A stretch of DNA of 64,000 nucleotides, from assembly GCF_016458275.1 (NCBI RefSeq), contig NZ_JAEMHM010000009.1:186001-250000 (forward strand), read 5' to 3'. Positions within the stretch are counted from its first letter, which is position 1, and each line of letters begins with the position of its first letter. Of this stretch, positions 1 to 8,083 are shown piece by piece. A model generated the notes under the pieces. That model had not been told where the DNA came from and made no database searches. It worked only from the letters and a program-made list of their open reading frames with translations. Source of the DNA: Geomesophilobacter sediminis. Its GTDB lineage: Bacteria > Desulfobacterota > Desulfuromonadia > Geobacterales > Geobacteraceae. Both the position numbers and the translations under genes were made by a program.

Positions 1-557
1 CAGGAAAAATAGGAGGTGAGCTTGCGGATGTCCTCAGGGTCACGCAGATAGGGGCGTTGCAGCCCCTGCTGGGTGTTTGGGGGACCGAACCACTGCTGGT
101 AGTAGCCGATCATGCTCCGGTACCCCGCGGTCTGCCCCGGGGAGAAGGTGAGGATCCCGCTTCCGGCCTGATAGTTGTTCATTTTCTGCTCGGCACGGAC
201 CCGCTGCTCGGCATCGGCGGGAGACATCTTCTGTGCCGCATAGAAAAGACGTGCCTGATCGCCCGCCAGGTGCAGGTACTGGGCCGTGAAATCGGGGCCC
301 AGGTAGGCGCCGTGGCCGAAGATGGTGCCGTACTGCATCAGGCCGTATTTCTGGAAGAGGTTTTGCCCGGCGATGATGTCGTTACCGGTGTAGAGCCGGG
401 AACCATCGGACGCCAGGACCTGCACGGGTACCGGGGCCTTGTCGGTCTTGTCCCGGAAGGCGAGGTAGCCAAGGACGGTAAATCCGAACACGAAGGTGAC
501 GATGGCAGTCACCAGCCAACCAGGTGAGAGGATCATGTCTTTGCGGCGTTCGTACAT
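1..557 (-). CDS. norZ: Quinol-dependent nitric oxide reductase, N-terminal part (cut by window edge)
   Basis: Only the first 185 codons are in the window; the reading frame is open to base 1. Residues 10-30 form a transmembrane helix. A periplasmic segment follows with the signature of the cNor/qNor large subunit: GQNLFQKYGLMQYGT, then GHGAYLGPDFTAQYLH. In known qNORs this long N-terminal extension is fused to the 12-helix haem-copper domain, which reduces two NO to N2O with electrons from quinol; that domain would lie to the left. The start is the ATG at 557, preceded by GGAGGT. The protein probably detoxifies NO in the cytoplasmic membrane. A NorB needing a separate NorC is less likely because this extension is typical of the single-subunit form. 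Confidence 0.88.
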   Translation of the reverse strand, partial: MYERRKDMILSPGWLVTAIVTFVFGFTVLGYLAFRDKTDKAPVPVQVLASDGSRLYTGNDIIAGQNLFQKYGLMQYGTIFGHGAYLGPDFTAQYLHLAGDQARLFYAAQKMSPADAEQRVRAEQKMNNYQAGSGILTFSPGQTAGYRSMIGYYQQWFGPPNTQQGLQRPYLRDPEDIRKLTSYFS

Positions 558-758
558 GGGGACCTCCGTAACAGTGGGTATCGGCCTGAGGAAGTGCCGG
601 GGGGTGGAAAAACATCAGGAGAGTATGCAGGGTAATTAATATTTTCCAACCGCAAGTGGCAAGTTGTACGAATGCCCCCGGGAGGAGCAAGCTTCTTTCC
701 TCGACGTACTCTCCCTGATCGCGGCAGCAATGCCGCTCCCAGCGCAGATTCACGGCAC

Positions 759-801
759 AAAAAAAAGGGGGCTCCTCCCGAACCGGGAAAGAGCCGCCCT
801 T
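759..801 (-). terminator. Intrinsic terminator
   Basis: On the minus strand an imperfect GC-rich hairpin (arms about 783-800 and 767-778) is followed by eight T. It ends the transcript of the gene at 845-1237 before the NO reductase gene. Confidence 0.7.
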
Positions 802-844
802 TGCTATCCATGCACCAATCGCTGCTTGTGCAGCGTCAGTAATC

Positions 845-1237
845 CTACTTGTAGAGGGCCACCCCCAGGGCGATCAGCGCGACCAAAGCACTGCTCGCGG
901 TGAGCCATCCCCACCAGATCATGCGCACCCGGTTTGCTTCGATGCGACCGATGAGCTGGGCGTTTTGGTCGGCCAGGGCCTTGATCAGCCCCGCAGACTC
1001 CCGCATCTCTTTTTTCAATTCCAACACGGCCGTTTCCAGGCTTTCCACCCGCGCCTCCAAAGCGGCGACCGAATCGCTCGGGGAAGGCCCAGCCGCCGGG
1101 CCGGGCGCCGCATCCGGCGCATTGCTCTTCATCGCCGTCTTCCAGAGTTTCTTGGCCCCATCCACGACCTTGGGCGCATTCTCGATCACTTCAGCCCAGG
1201 GGACCGCTCGCAAAACCGTTAACAAACTGATGACCAT
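845..1237 (-). CDS. Hypothetical coiled-coil protein with C-terminal membrane anchor
   Basis: A 130-residue protein of unknown function. An N-terminal amphipathic segment and a Pro/Ala-rich linker (about residues 42-55) precede a heptad-like stretch (about 56-100, with LEARVESLE and LKKEM), then one hydrophobic helix (about 105-128) with a very short tail. This architecture suggests a tail-anchored oligomer with its bulk in the cytoplasm. The start at 1237 is chosen because GGGAGG lies just upstream; an in-frame start further upstream lacks a ribosome site. The gene stands alone with its own terminator. Confidence 0.65.
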   Translation of the reverse strand: MVISLLTVLRAVPWAEVIENAPKVVDGAKKLWKTAMKSNAPDAAPGPAAGPSPSDSVAALEARVESLETAVLELKKEMRESAGLIKALADQNAQLIGRIEANRVRMIWWGWLTASSALVALIALGVALYK

Positions 1238-1436
1238 GACTCCCTCCCGGGTACGAGATTTCCGTGAATGACCACCAATTGCCGCGCGGGCACGGCCGCT
1301 GGCAGTATAGATTCCTCCCGGTCCCGGCACAACCGAAATCGTGGCCCATCGCCCTGTCCCAAGGGTTAAAAGCTCAGCCCCTAGCAGCTTTTCTCGGGAA
1401 GTTTTAAAATAATACTAGCAAGTTAGGAGGCAGAAA

Positions 1437-2018
1437 ATGAAACGCCTGCACCTGTTGGCAATGGTCGTGGCTTTCGCTGCCGGGGCGCTGGGGTACGGCA
1501 CCGCCGCAGCGGCTGCGACGTCGGATATCAGCACGGTAGCCGCGGGCTCCCATGGGGGCGGCGGTGGCGGCTTCCATGGGGGAGGCGGCGGTGGATTCCA
1601 CGGTGGCGGTGGCGGGTTCCACGGCAGCGGCGGCGGTTCTCGAGCCGGCGCCCCAGCTGGAGGCGCGATCCACGGCGGCCGGGGGGGCGCGCCGGGTGGT
1701 CCGAGCGGCACCTGGCATGGTGACGGAGGGTGGCGCGGCGAGCATGGCCGCGGCGATTTCCGGGGTCACGAAGGGCGCGAACACCACGAAGGGCACTTCG
1801 AGGGTGGCATCTTCGTGGGACCGGTCTTCGACCCGTGGGCTCCCTACTATTACCCGTATCCGTATCCCTACTACGAAGTCCCCGCCCAGCCCCAGATTTA
1901 CGAAGAACCGGCTCCGGGAACTCCGGGCTATTGGTACTATTGCCCCAATCCGCCCGGGTATTACCCATACGTGAGAGATTGCCCAACCGGATGGCAGGAA
2001 GTTCCGGCGGGCCAGTAG
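1437..2018 (+). CDS. Gly/His-rich secreted protein with Tyr/Pro C-terminal domain
   Basis: 193 residues. A signal peptide (about residues 1-27, ending in an Ala run) is followed by a low-complexity GGGGGFH repeat region (about 38-75), a His/Gly/Arg-rich middle, and a Tyr/Pro-rich tail with two cysteines (YWYYCPNPPGYYPYV...CPTGW). This tail recurs in small exported proteins of many proteobacteria whose role is not established. The Gly/His part could bind metal, but that is inference. The ribosome site TTAGGAGG supports the ATG at 1437. Strong nucleotide repetition at 1550-1640 creates long false open frames on both strands. Confidence 0.8.
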   Translation: MKRLHLLAMVVAFAAGALGYGTAAAAATSDISTVAAGSHGGGGGGFHGGGGGGFHGGGGGFHGSGGGSRAGAPAGGAIHGGRGGAPGGPSGTWHGDGGWRGEHGRGDFRGHEGREHHEGHFEGGIFVGPVFDPWAPYYYPYPYPYYEVPAQPQIYEEPAPGTPGYWYYCPNPPGYYPYVRDCPTGWQEVPAGQ

Positions 2019-2104
2019 CACCGGCGTCAAATGAATCGCAGGAGAGCCGGAGGCAAGCCCGGGCGGCTTTCGGCGGCGTCCGGGCAGTTGAGGAGGTGGC
2101 GCTT

Positions 2105-2365
2105 ATGATGTGCAGTTTCAACGATGGGTTAAAGGTGAGTTACTGCGGTCCGTTGCGGATCAAAAAGGAGGGTGCGATCGACGTCTTTCTGGACGATCAT
2201 GAAATTCCCGACGATATCCACGGCGAGCTCATTGAGGCAGTGCTGAGCAACAACTGCAGCGACATGAGAAGGATCGCCGACATCGTGACCGAGCAATGCG
2301 GGAAAAAGCTCCCCGAGTTGGAAACGCAGCTGCCGGAAACCTGGGTGGCTTGGGCTCACGACTGA
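2105..2365 (+). CDS. Small hypothetical protein
   Basis: 86 residues, unrecognised. It starts MMCSFNDGLKVSYCGPL and is acidic, with no signal peptide or membrane segment, so it is probably cytoplasmic. TGAGGAGGTGG directly upstream gives a strong ribosome site for the ATG at 2105 (the next codon is also ATG). It lies 86 bases after the Gly/His-rich gene in the same direction and could be cotranscribed. Two early cysteines and one later cysteine (EQCGKK) are present, but no known motif is visible. Confidence 0.6.
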   Translation: MMCSFNDGLKVSYCGPLRIKKEGAIDVFLDDHEIPDDIHGELIEAVLSNNCSDMRRIADIVTEQCGKKLPELETQLPETWVAWAHD

Positions 2366-2484
2366 GCGGCACCAGGAGGAGATGAGGAAATACGCGAAAA
2401 AGAGGCTCATCACTCGGAAGAGGATGGGCCTTTTTCATAACGTCAATGGAATCAACCGCGGCCGGATGCCGTTTCGGAGCGACG

Positions 2485-3000
2485 ATGAAGGCTCGATTCC
2501 GCAATTACCAAAGCGTTCTCGGCTACATGCTCAAATGCCTGGCGGCGGCGGGGATTGTCTATTCCTTCGTCCGTTTTTTTCACTATACGGACGTCATCTG
2601 GTGTCTGATCTCCGCCGTCCTGGTCCTCTCCCCCAACGCCAACGAAGCGGTTCCGCTGGCGGAGTCGCGGATCGAGGCAAACATCGTCGGCAGCGTCTGC
2701 ATCCTGTTGTGCCTGCTGGCGCGCGGCCTTCCCCCGCTGCTGATCGTCGGCATGGCGTACGTCCTTGCCATTGCAGTCTGTTTCCTGCTGGACCTCATGC
2801 CGGTCAGCCGCTCGGCCCTGGTTGCGGTAACCATCATCGGCTTTGCGCCGACCGCGGACCAGCACCTGTGGAACAAGCCGCTGGAGCGGGTCCTTTCGGT
2901 GACCTCCGGCTGCCTCGTGGGGCTCCTGATCACGGTCGTTTTCCACCGGGGGGTGCCCGGGCAGAAAAAGCACCGGTGGGACCTGGATCATTCGGAGTAA
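2485..3000 (+). CDS. FUSC/aromatic-acid-exporter-like integral membrane protein
   Basis: 171 residues, almost entirely hydrophobic, with about five predicted helices. A segment near residue 50 (LVLSPNANEAVPLAESRIEA) matches the FUSC/ArAE pattern in which a helix-ending loop is followed by an R-x-x-x/G-x-x-x-G helix. The protein is short for the family: it has only the membrane half and no cytoplasmic domain. The start at 2485 has GGAG nine bases upstream; an earlier in-frame ATG at 2446 has no ribosome site. Substrate is unknown. Confidence 0.65.
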   Translation: MKARFRNYQSVLGYMLKCLAAAGIVYSFVRFFHYTDVIWCLISAVLVLSPNANEAVPLAESRIEANIVGSVCILLCLLARGLPPLLIVGMAYVLAIAVCFLLDLMPVSRSALVAVTIIGFAPTADQHLWNKPLERVLSVTSGCLVGLLITVVFHRGVPGQKKHRWDLDHSE

Positions 3001-3137
3001 TCGCGCCGCCGGCGCCGTATTTACATTCCCGGCAGCGAGGTTCACCATGAATACGAGCTGTCGCAACTGGTTCGTCGGTCGCTGCCGGGGCGAGAAGTGC
3101 TTTGCCACAGCAGGACCAAAGCAAGGAGAAATTCAGC

Positions 3138-3632
3138 ATGAAAGGGATCAAGAGTCTCACCGCATCGGTAGTCCTGACCCTTGCGGTAGTGGCAGGTTCT
3201 TCGCTCGCGGTAGCCGCCGCGGTGCAGCATGAGCAACGCTTCCTGAATGTCGAGGACCTGATCTGGCAGCAGGCGCCCCCTGCACTTCCTCCGGGTGCGA
3301 AGGTCACCATCCTCTACGGCAATCCCTTCCATAGGGGGCCGTTCGTCATCAGGATGGAAACAACCGCGGGGTACGTAATACCGCCCCATTATCATTCGAT
3401 GCCGGAAAACCTTACCGTGCTGTCCGGAACCCTCTACATCGGCGATGGCGATGTCGTCAATGAAGCCAAGGCACACGCACTCAAGGCAGGAGGGTACCAC
3501 TACCTGCCGGCCCGAAGCCACCATTACGCTTTCAGCAAGGAACCGGCAGTGGTCCAGCTCCACGGCAACGGCCCCTTCGACATCATCTACCTCAACCCGA
3601 AGGACGACCCGCGCAAAAAAAGCATGCAGTAG
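3138..3632 (+). CDS. Exported cupin-domain protein
   Basis: 164 residues with a signal peptide (about 1-28). The mature part is a single small beta-barrel cupin: IPPHYHSMPENLTVLSGTL carries the first motif (H-x-H with a downstream E) and the YLPARSHHYAF segment the second. These residues usually bind a divalent metal. Periplasmic single-domain cupins of this type have no agreed substrate. AAGGAG before the ATG at 3138 decides the start. A strong terminator follows the stop, so the gene is probably monocistronic. Confidence 0.78.
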   Translation: MKGIKSLTASVVLTLAVVAGSSLAVAAAVQHEQRFLNVEDLIWQQAPPALPPGAKVTILYGNPFHRGPFVIRMETTAGYVIPPHYHSMPENLTVLSGTLYIGDGDVVNEAKAHALKAGGYHYLPARSHHYAFSKEPAVVQLHGNGPFDIIYLNPKDDPRKKSMQ

Positions 3633-3665
3633 CGGGCCGTTAGTCCCTGATCGCGTCGCCTGAAC

Positions 3666-3724
3666 AAAAGGGGACCGGCCGCCTTTCCCGATGATTGCGG
3701 AAAAGATGCAGCCGGTCCCCTTTT
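3666..3724 (+). terminator. Intrinsic terminator after cupin gene
   Basis: AAAAGGGGACCGGC pairs with GCCGGTCCCCTTTT across a loop of about 30 bases. The hairpin is A/T-flanked on both sides and could work in both directions. Confidence 0.85.
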
Positions 3725-3742
3725 GGACCTACCCCCCAAAAG

Positions 3743-3790
3743 AAGGTCCGTCCTTTGATCCCCATTTTGGCAAAGGGGGACAGGGGGATC
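3743..3790. repeat. Dispersed repeat B (CCTTTGATCCCC/CAAAGGGG)
   Basis: AGGTCCGTCCTTTGATCCCC followed by a CAAAGGGGG arm. The same sequence recurs near 46691-46734 (inverted) and 60681-60726, always in intergenic DNA. Confidence 0.7.
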
Positions 3791-3868
3791 TGGTTAGAGG
3801 TTCTTGGTTCCAACTCTCGTAAGCCTCATCCTTAGGGGTAATCCCTCTAGATCCCAGCGTCCACAATG

Positions 3869-3906
3869 GCGGTTACCGCCTACGGCGGATCGCGCCTGGA
3901 AAGGAA
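3869..3906 (-). repeat. Dispersed repeat A (GGGAGCGCCTTTCCAGGCGCGA family), partial copy
   Basis: Reads CTTTCCAGGCGCGATCCGCC on the minus strand, then GTAGGCGGTAACCGCC. It matches copies at 11606, 13661, 31342, 46639 and 48547. Confidence 0.6.
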
Positions 3907-4132
3907 AGAGTTCCCTGGATGTTCCTGTTCCCAGGCATGACACGGGGACGGTTCTGTCAGAGACCGTGTCTCCCCTATGTCAGTACCTCCGCAAAATCGC
4001 AGCAGCAAGCATTTTGCTGTGAGATACAATGGAACCTGCCGGCTTTGTCAACGGCACGCAGTCACAGACGTTGTTGCAGGTAAGACTGTGGCACCATCAA
4101 ATCCGCGCCACCCACAAAGGAGATGCTCAACC

Positions 4133-4723
4133 ATGAAACTTCGCATACTGTTCTTTCTCGCCATTTTCGCCGCCTCCCTCGCCGGCACCAGCGCCTACGC
4201 GGACAGCATCAGCGGGCGACTCGGCCTCACCGGCCGGATAGGTTTCCTGGTTCCCGCCGATAACCGGGCGGAGGGGTTCCACAACAACACCGACAGCGGC
4301 TTCGTCGGAGGAGGCGGTTTCATCTACGGCCTCGACGACCACCTCGCCGCCGAATTCGAAGTCACCCGGACCAGCTTCGGCTCCGATACCGGCGATTTCG
4401 GCATCACCGATCTCGCGCTGGGGGGGCAGTACCGGTTTCAGCCCCGCGCCCGGCTGGTCCCCTACCTCGGCGCCGGGCTCGACATCCTGATCAACGACTA
4501 CTCCCCGTACGGCGGCGCCCTCCGCGACGTCGACACCACCGTGGGCGCCCACGTCTCCGGCGGGGTCGACTACTTCATCCAGCGCCAGGTTGCCCTGACC
4601 GCCGAGGCCAAGGTGCTGCTCGCGCCCAACGCCAGCGTCAGCGACCGGTTCGGCGGCCACACCGGCAATTTCGACCCGAGCAGCTTTGCCGGCACCGTCG
4701 GGATCCGCTATTTCTTCAAGTAG
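4133..4723 (+). CDS. Outer-membrane beta-barrel protein
   Basis: 196 residues with a signal peptide ending near residue 24 (AYA). The mature protein alternates polar and hydrophobic residues in about eight strands and ends in GIRYFFK, a near-terminal aromatic pattern typical of outer-membrane barrels handled by BamA. Gly-rich strand turns (GFVGGGGFIYGL, YLGAGLDILIN) resemble OmpW or the OmpA/OmpX-like eight-stranded barrels. Ligand is unknown. AAAGGAG before the ATG at 4133 sets the start; the longer open frame upstream has no ribosome site. A terminator follows. Confidence 0.75.
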   Translation: MKLRILFFLAIFAASLAGTSAYADSISGRLGLTGRIGFLVPADNRAEGFHNNTDSGFVGGGGFIYGLDDHLAAEFEVTRTSFGSDTGDFGITDLALGGQYRFQPRARLVPYLGAGLDILINDYSPYGGALRDVDTTVGAHVSGGVDYFIQRQVALTAEAKVLLAPNASVSDRFGGHTGNFDPSSFAGTVGIRYFFK

Positions 4724-4743
4724 CGCGAAAAGACCGAAACAGG

Positions 4744-4784
4744 AAAAGGGGACCTGGCGCTGCTGCCGGGTCCCCTTTTCTTTT
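4744..4784 (+). terminator. Intrinsic terminator
   Basis: AAAAGGGGACC and GGTCCCCTTTT form the stem around a short loop, followed by CTTTT. It ends the barrel gene transcript. Confidence 0.85.
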
Positions 4785-4944
4785 CGGTAGAGCCACCGCC
4801 CCAGGGCCACCCCGGGAACGAGAAGCGGCCCCGCTATCCACGCGGGAACCGTTTCTTTTGCCTTGTCCGTTTCCTCAAAATATTTTAAAGTCGCGCCATC
4901 CGCCATCCCAAGAACCGATCCATCGGTAAAGGCAGGTGACGACG

Positions 4945-5619
4945 ATGACACAGGCTCCCTTGAATCTCGACCGGTTCGCCTCGGATCTGACCGACCAGCT
5001 GGTTGCCGTGCTCTCGCAGTCCCGGGAGCCGGCACTGACCAGGGCGGTACAGAGATCGGCCGAGGCCGCCGAAGATTTCTGCCGGGAACGTCCGCTGGCC
5101 TGTGCCGCCGGATGTCCCCACTGCTGCGTCCTCAACGTCGCCGTCCTTTTGCCGGAGGCGATGATCATCGCGTCGTGGATACAGGCACAGTTCTCGCCCA
5201 CGGTGTTCGGTGCGCTGCGCGAGCGGCTCAACTTTCATCTCAGCTGGTCGCGCTGGATGGACGACGAGGAGCGGATCGCCAAACGGATGCAATGCCCCAT
5301 GCTCGACGAGACGGGGCGCTGCGCGATTCACCCGGTGCGTCCGTTGTCTTGCCGGGGCGTTGCCTCGCTCGACGCGGCAAGCTGCCACGAGGCCTTCCGC
5401 CCCATCATCACCGACGAGGCGCCACTGGTGGTTGCCGATCTGCTGCGCAAGGCGCTCTACAACGAGGCCTTCACCGCCCTGGCCCGTGCCCTGCGCCACC
5501 ACCGTCTCGACGACCGCAGCATCGACCTCGGTCTGGGGGTGGTGGGGTTCCTGGACCGGCCGGAATGCCGCGAGCTGCTGCTCTGCGGCGCCCAGCTCCC
5601 CAGGGATTTCTGGGCATAA
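4945..5619 (+). CDS. YkgJ-type cysteine-cluster protein
   Basis: 224 residues. The defining CxxxCxxCC cluster is at about residues 51-60 (LACAAGCPHCC), with further cysteines in CPMLDETGRCAIHPVRPLSC (about 118-137). The family (Zn/Fe cysteine-cluster, UPF0153) is predicted to coordinate zinc or an iron-sulfur centre; its function is unsettled. The ATG at 4945 follows AGGTG with good spacing; a GTG nine bases upstream is possible. The stop is only three bases from the stop of the convergent GGDEF gene, leaving no room for a separate terminator. A second family member lies at 54988-55287. Confidence 0.8.
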   Translation: MTQAPLNLDRFASDLTDQLVAVLSQSREPALTRAVQRSAEAAEDFCRERPLACAAGCPHCCVLNVAVLLPEAMIIASWIQAQFSPTVFGALRERLNFHLSWSRWMDDEERIAKRMQCPMLDETGRCAIHPVRPLSCRGVASLDAASCHEAFRPIITDEAPLVVADLLRKALYNEAFTALARALRHHRLDDRSIDLGLGVVGFLDRPECRELLLCGAQLPRDFWA

Positions 5620-5622
5620 GTC

Positions 5623-7269
5623 TCAGGTGACGGCGCCCGCCACCACACCCAAATCATCCCCCTCTTCAAGCTCGGCCCAGGCGATCCCCCCGCCCCCGCT
5701 TTCCTTGGCGCGGTACATGGCATGGTCCGCCGCGGCCAGCAGCTCGTCGGTACGGAGGCTGCCGTCTCCGATCGCGATGCCGATGGAAGTCCCCAGCTGC
5801 CGCTCGATACCAAAGATCTCGAACGGCTCCGCCAGGCTTTCCAGGCACTTGTAGGCCACCCGCTCCGCCATTCTGCTTACCTGTTCCTGCTGGTCGGTCA
5901 GCAAGATGACGAACTCGTCCCCGCCGATCCGCGCCACCGTGTCCTCGCAACGGGTATGTCCGCCAAGCCGCGCAGCAACCTGGCGCAGCGCCTCGTCTCC
6001 CGCCGAATGCCCCATCTCGTCGTTGACGTTCTTGAATCCGTCCAGGTCCAGCATCAACAGCGCGACCCGAGTGCCGCTGCGCCGGGCGCGTCCCAATGCC
6101 TGTTGCATCCGGTCGTTCAAGAGCTTCCGGTTGGGGAGCCCGGTCAGCGAGTCGTGGTGGGCGAGATGCTCCAGCTGCGCCTGGCTCGCCAGGAGCTTAT
6201 CCAGAATCCGGTTGAAGGCCTCGGTCAGCTCGCCGACCTCGTCTTGGCGTACCACCGGGAGCGGTTTGAGGGGGATCTCCTCCTGGCTCATCTTGTCCGC
6301 GTGCTCCGCCGCGTACTTGAGCGGCCCCATGAGATAGCGCAGCCCGACGATCATGACCAGGATGATCACCAGCACCAACACGACGAAGGCGCTCATGAAA
6401 ATCTGGCGCAGGCTGTTCATGGGACTGAACACCTCCGAGGTCGGCAGGCGCGCCACCAGAAACCAGCCACTGCTCGGAATGGAAACCACCGCCGCCAGTT
6501 CCTCCTCGCCAAAGCTGTTCCGGTCCACCCCGACGCCGCGGAACCCTTCCATGGCCGAGTCGTGCTGCCGGTGCATTCCTTTTTTGGGGGTCGGGGTAAG
6601 CGCCGGGAACCCGCGGGAATCGCCGAGGAATAGCTGGTCTCTGGGCGACACCAGCACCAGGCCCCCCTTCCTGCCGATTCGGGTCGAGGAGAGGGCGTTG
6701 AGAAAGCTCGTGGAATCAAGCAGACTGGTCCCGACCACAACGCCGACCGGTTTACCTTGCCAGTCCAGGATGGCCGTCCCCATCGAAAGGACCGGCCTTT
6801 TGAGGACCGCATCGAGATAGGGCCTGCCGATGGCGAATTCTTCTTTCAGGGCCAGGTGGAAGACGTCGCGGTTCAGGTAGGAATCCCCGGCCTTGGAGCT
6901 GGTGGGGCAGCTGGCGACCACGCGGCCGGAGAGATCGATGACCACCAATCCACAGGTGAAAACGGGATGGAGGTCGTGGCGGTCCACCAGCCAGGTGTAC
7001 AGGCGCTCCGGGTTATTCAACAAACCCGGAGGCACCTGCCGCGCCAGTTCCTGCAGCATTTCCCGCCGTTCCACGACGTGCCGGTCGATGTCCTGGGCAG
7101 CGTAATTGGCAAGTGCCAGCAGCTCGTCGGAGTGGGTCCTGATCAGGTCTTTGCGCAGGAAATGGTTGAGCAGCAGTACCAGGGCGACGGTACTGACCAG
7201 GAGGAGTCCGATCCAGAAGAGGGTGATACGGGTAACGATGCTTTGCAGGTTGGGGCGGAGTGGAAACAC
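5623..7269 (-). CDS. Cache-HAMP-GGDEF diguanylate cyclase
   Basis: 548 residues. TM1 (about 13-35) and TM2 (about 290-312) flank a periplasmic double-Cache-like sensor. A HAMP domain (about 313-365) and a short coiled coil lead to a GGDEF domain (about 375-535). The active-site loop reads ARIGGDEF, intact. RCED lies exactly five residues before GGDEF and forms the product-inhibition I-site (RxxD). The protein should make cyclic di-GMP from two GTP in response to an extracytoplasmic ligand, with feedback control. The ligand cannot be read from sequence. No EAL domain is present. Confidence 0.92.
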   Translation of the reverse strand: MFPLRPNLQSIVTRITLFWIGLLLVSTVALVLLLNHFLRKDLIRTHSDELLALANYAAQDIDRHVVERREMLQELARQVPPGLLNNPERLYTWLVDRHDLHPVFTCGLVVIDLSGRVVASCPTSSKAGDSYLNRDVFHLALKEEFAIGRPYLDAVLKRPVLSMGTAILDWQGKPVGVVVGTSLLDSTSFLNALSSTRIGRKGGLVLVSPRDQLFLGDSRGFPALTPTPKKGMHRQHDSAMEGFRGVGVDRNSFGEEELAAVVSIPSSGWFLVARLPTSEVFSPMNSLRQIFMSAFVVLVLVIILVMIVGLRYLMGPLKYAAEHADKMSQEEIPLKPLPVVRQDEVGELTEAFNRILDKLLASQAQLEHLAHHDSLTGLPNRKLLNDRMQQALGRARRSGTRVALLMLDLDGFKNVNDEMGHSAGDEALRQVAARLGGHTRCEDTVARIGGDEFVILLTDQQEQVSRMAERVAYKCLESLAEPFEIFGIERQLGTSIGIAIGDGSLRTDELLAAADHAMYRAKESGGGGIAWAELEEGDDLGVVAGAVT

Positions 7270-7513
7270 GTTATCACCTCAAAAGAAGACCCGGATGCGC
7301 AGACAGCCGACATCGCGAGTTCCAGGAGAGCTCTCCCATGGAAAGATTTCGGCAAAAATGTTGCAGCACCTTAGCATAAAAAATCATTATTTTGGAAACA
7401 ACCAATCATCAGGCGGTTTATCGGTCAGACCTTCTGAGCGGAGAGCGCGCTGCTGCTGACAAGGCGGGCAGCAGTGCCAAGAAAAAAGACATGCCGGAAA
7501 CGGAGGAAGTGGG

Positions 7514-7816
7514 ATGAGAGAAAAGGTCACCGACCGCTACGTAACCTTCAAAGGAATCGACGGCGACGGCAATGCACAGAAACTGGTCGGGATGCTGCGG
7601 CGCTACATCGACGATCCGGAGCACACCAACCTCTTCTGGGAGCGGTTCAAGGATAAGCTTGCCGCCGGTGCCGATCCGGATCGAAACGGCGGGAGGCGCC
7701 TGGATGAGCTTTTCCTGGTGCATTCCTACATCAATAACATCCGGGAGCTGTTCGAGGCCCAGGATGACCAGGAAGCCCTGGAGCTTCTGGAGCAGGTCGA
7801 AGCGGAGTCGTGCTGA
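7514..7816 (+). CDS. cowN: CowN, protects nitrogenase from carbon monoxide
   Basis: 100 residues, the usual size. Recognised by [20 protein letters not shown] near the N-terminus, [12 protein letters not shown], and the C-terminal [20 protein letters not shown] followed by [10 protein letters not shown]. In Rhodospirillum and Gluconacetobacter CowN sustains N2 fixation when CO is present by binding nitrogenase. Its presence implies that the organism fixes nitrogen, although no nif gene is in the window. No clear sigma-54 or NifA site was found in the 244 bases upstream. A strong terminator follows, so it is a single-gene transcript. Confidence 0.93.
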   Translation: MREKVTDRYVTFKGIDGDGNAQKLVGMLRRYIDDPEHTNLFWERFKDKLAAGADPDRNGGRRLDELFLVHSYINNIRELFEAQDDQEALELLEQVEAESC

Positions 7817-7844
7817 AACGCCTCCGGGGCACATTCCCAAATAA

Positions 7845-7884
7845 GAGAGGCTGCCGGCGGAAAACCGCAGGCAGCCTCTTTTTT
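7845..7884 (+). terminator. Intrinsic terminator after cowN
   Basis: AGAGGCTGCC...GGCAGCCTCT hairpin with a small loop, followed by six T. Confidence 0.88.
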
Positions 7885-7927
7885 ATCTCAACCTGGCATG
7901 TGGCCTTTCCTGGTGGAGCGAAATTCG

Positions 7928-7973
7928 GGTCGCGATTCCGGCTGCTGATCGCGACAGGACTGTCGCTCCTACC
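7928..7973 (-). repeat. GGTAGGAGCGACAGTCCTGTCGCGA dispersed repeat
   Basis: On the minus strand GTAGGAGCGACAGTCCTGTC is followed by GCGATCAGCAGCC. A related copy (TGTAGGAGCCGTTGTTCCTGTCGCGA) is at 44529-44582. Short inverted repeats of the 'TAGGAGCGAC..GTCGC' kind are widespread in proteobacterial intergenic DNA. Confidence 0.55.
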
Positions 7974-8044
7974 AGAGCAGGTTCCCTCCCCCTAATCATC
8001 AGGCTTTGGTTCGCGCCGGAAATGTTACTCCCACCAGGGAAACC

Positions 8045-8069
8045 CGCCCCTCCTCATCCGGGAGGGGCG
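8045..8069 (-). terminator. Probable terminator of the cbc operon
   Basis: CGCCCCTCC...GGAGGGGCG hairpin 15 bases past the cytochrome stop codon. The T-run after it is weak on the minus strand (GGGTTTCC). Confidence 0.45.
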
Positions 8070-8083
8070 TCCTTATTTCAACC

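Larger units (their letters stand above)
3725..4132. other. Gene-free stretch with composite dispersed repeats
   Basis: No coding sequence is supported here. It holds one copy of the CCTTTGATCCCC/CAAAGGGG repeat (about 3743-3790), an inverted copy of the GCGCCTTTCCAGGCGCGA repeat (3869-3906), and an inverted repeat GACACGG...CCGTGTC (about 3939-3970). The last 100 bases are unremarkable leader for the barrel gene at 4133. Confidence 0.6.

Noticed and set aside
1404-2030. Pro/Ala-rich minus-strand frames
   Set aside because: Products of the GGNGGN repeat on the opposite strand of the Gly/His-rich gene.
3939-3972. Small RNA or tRNA-like hairpin
   Set aside because: Only an inverted repeat in a repeat-rich region; no cloverleaf, no promoter, no T-tract.
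7380-7513. Sigma-54/NifA control site before cowN
   Set aside because: Expected from function but no TGGCAC-N5-TTGC or TGT-N10-ACA match could be found by eye.
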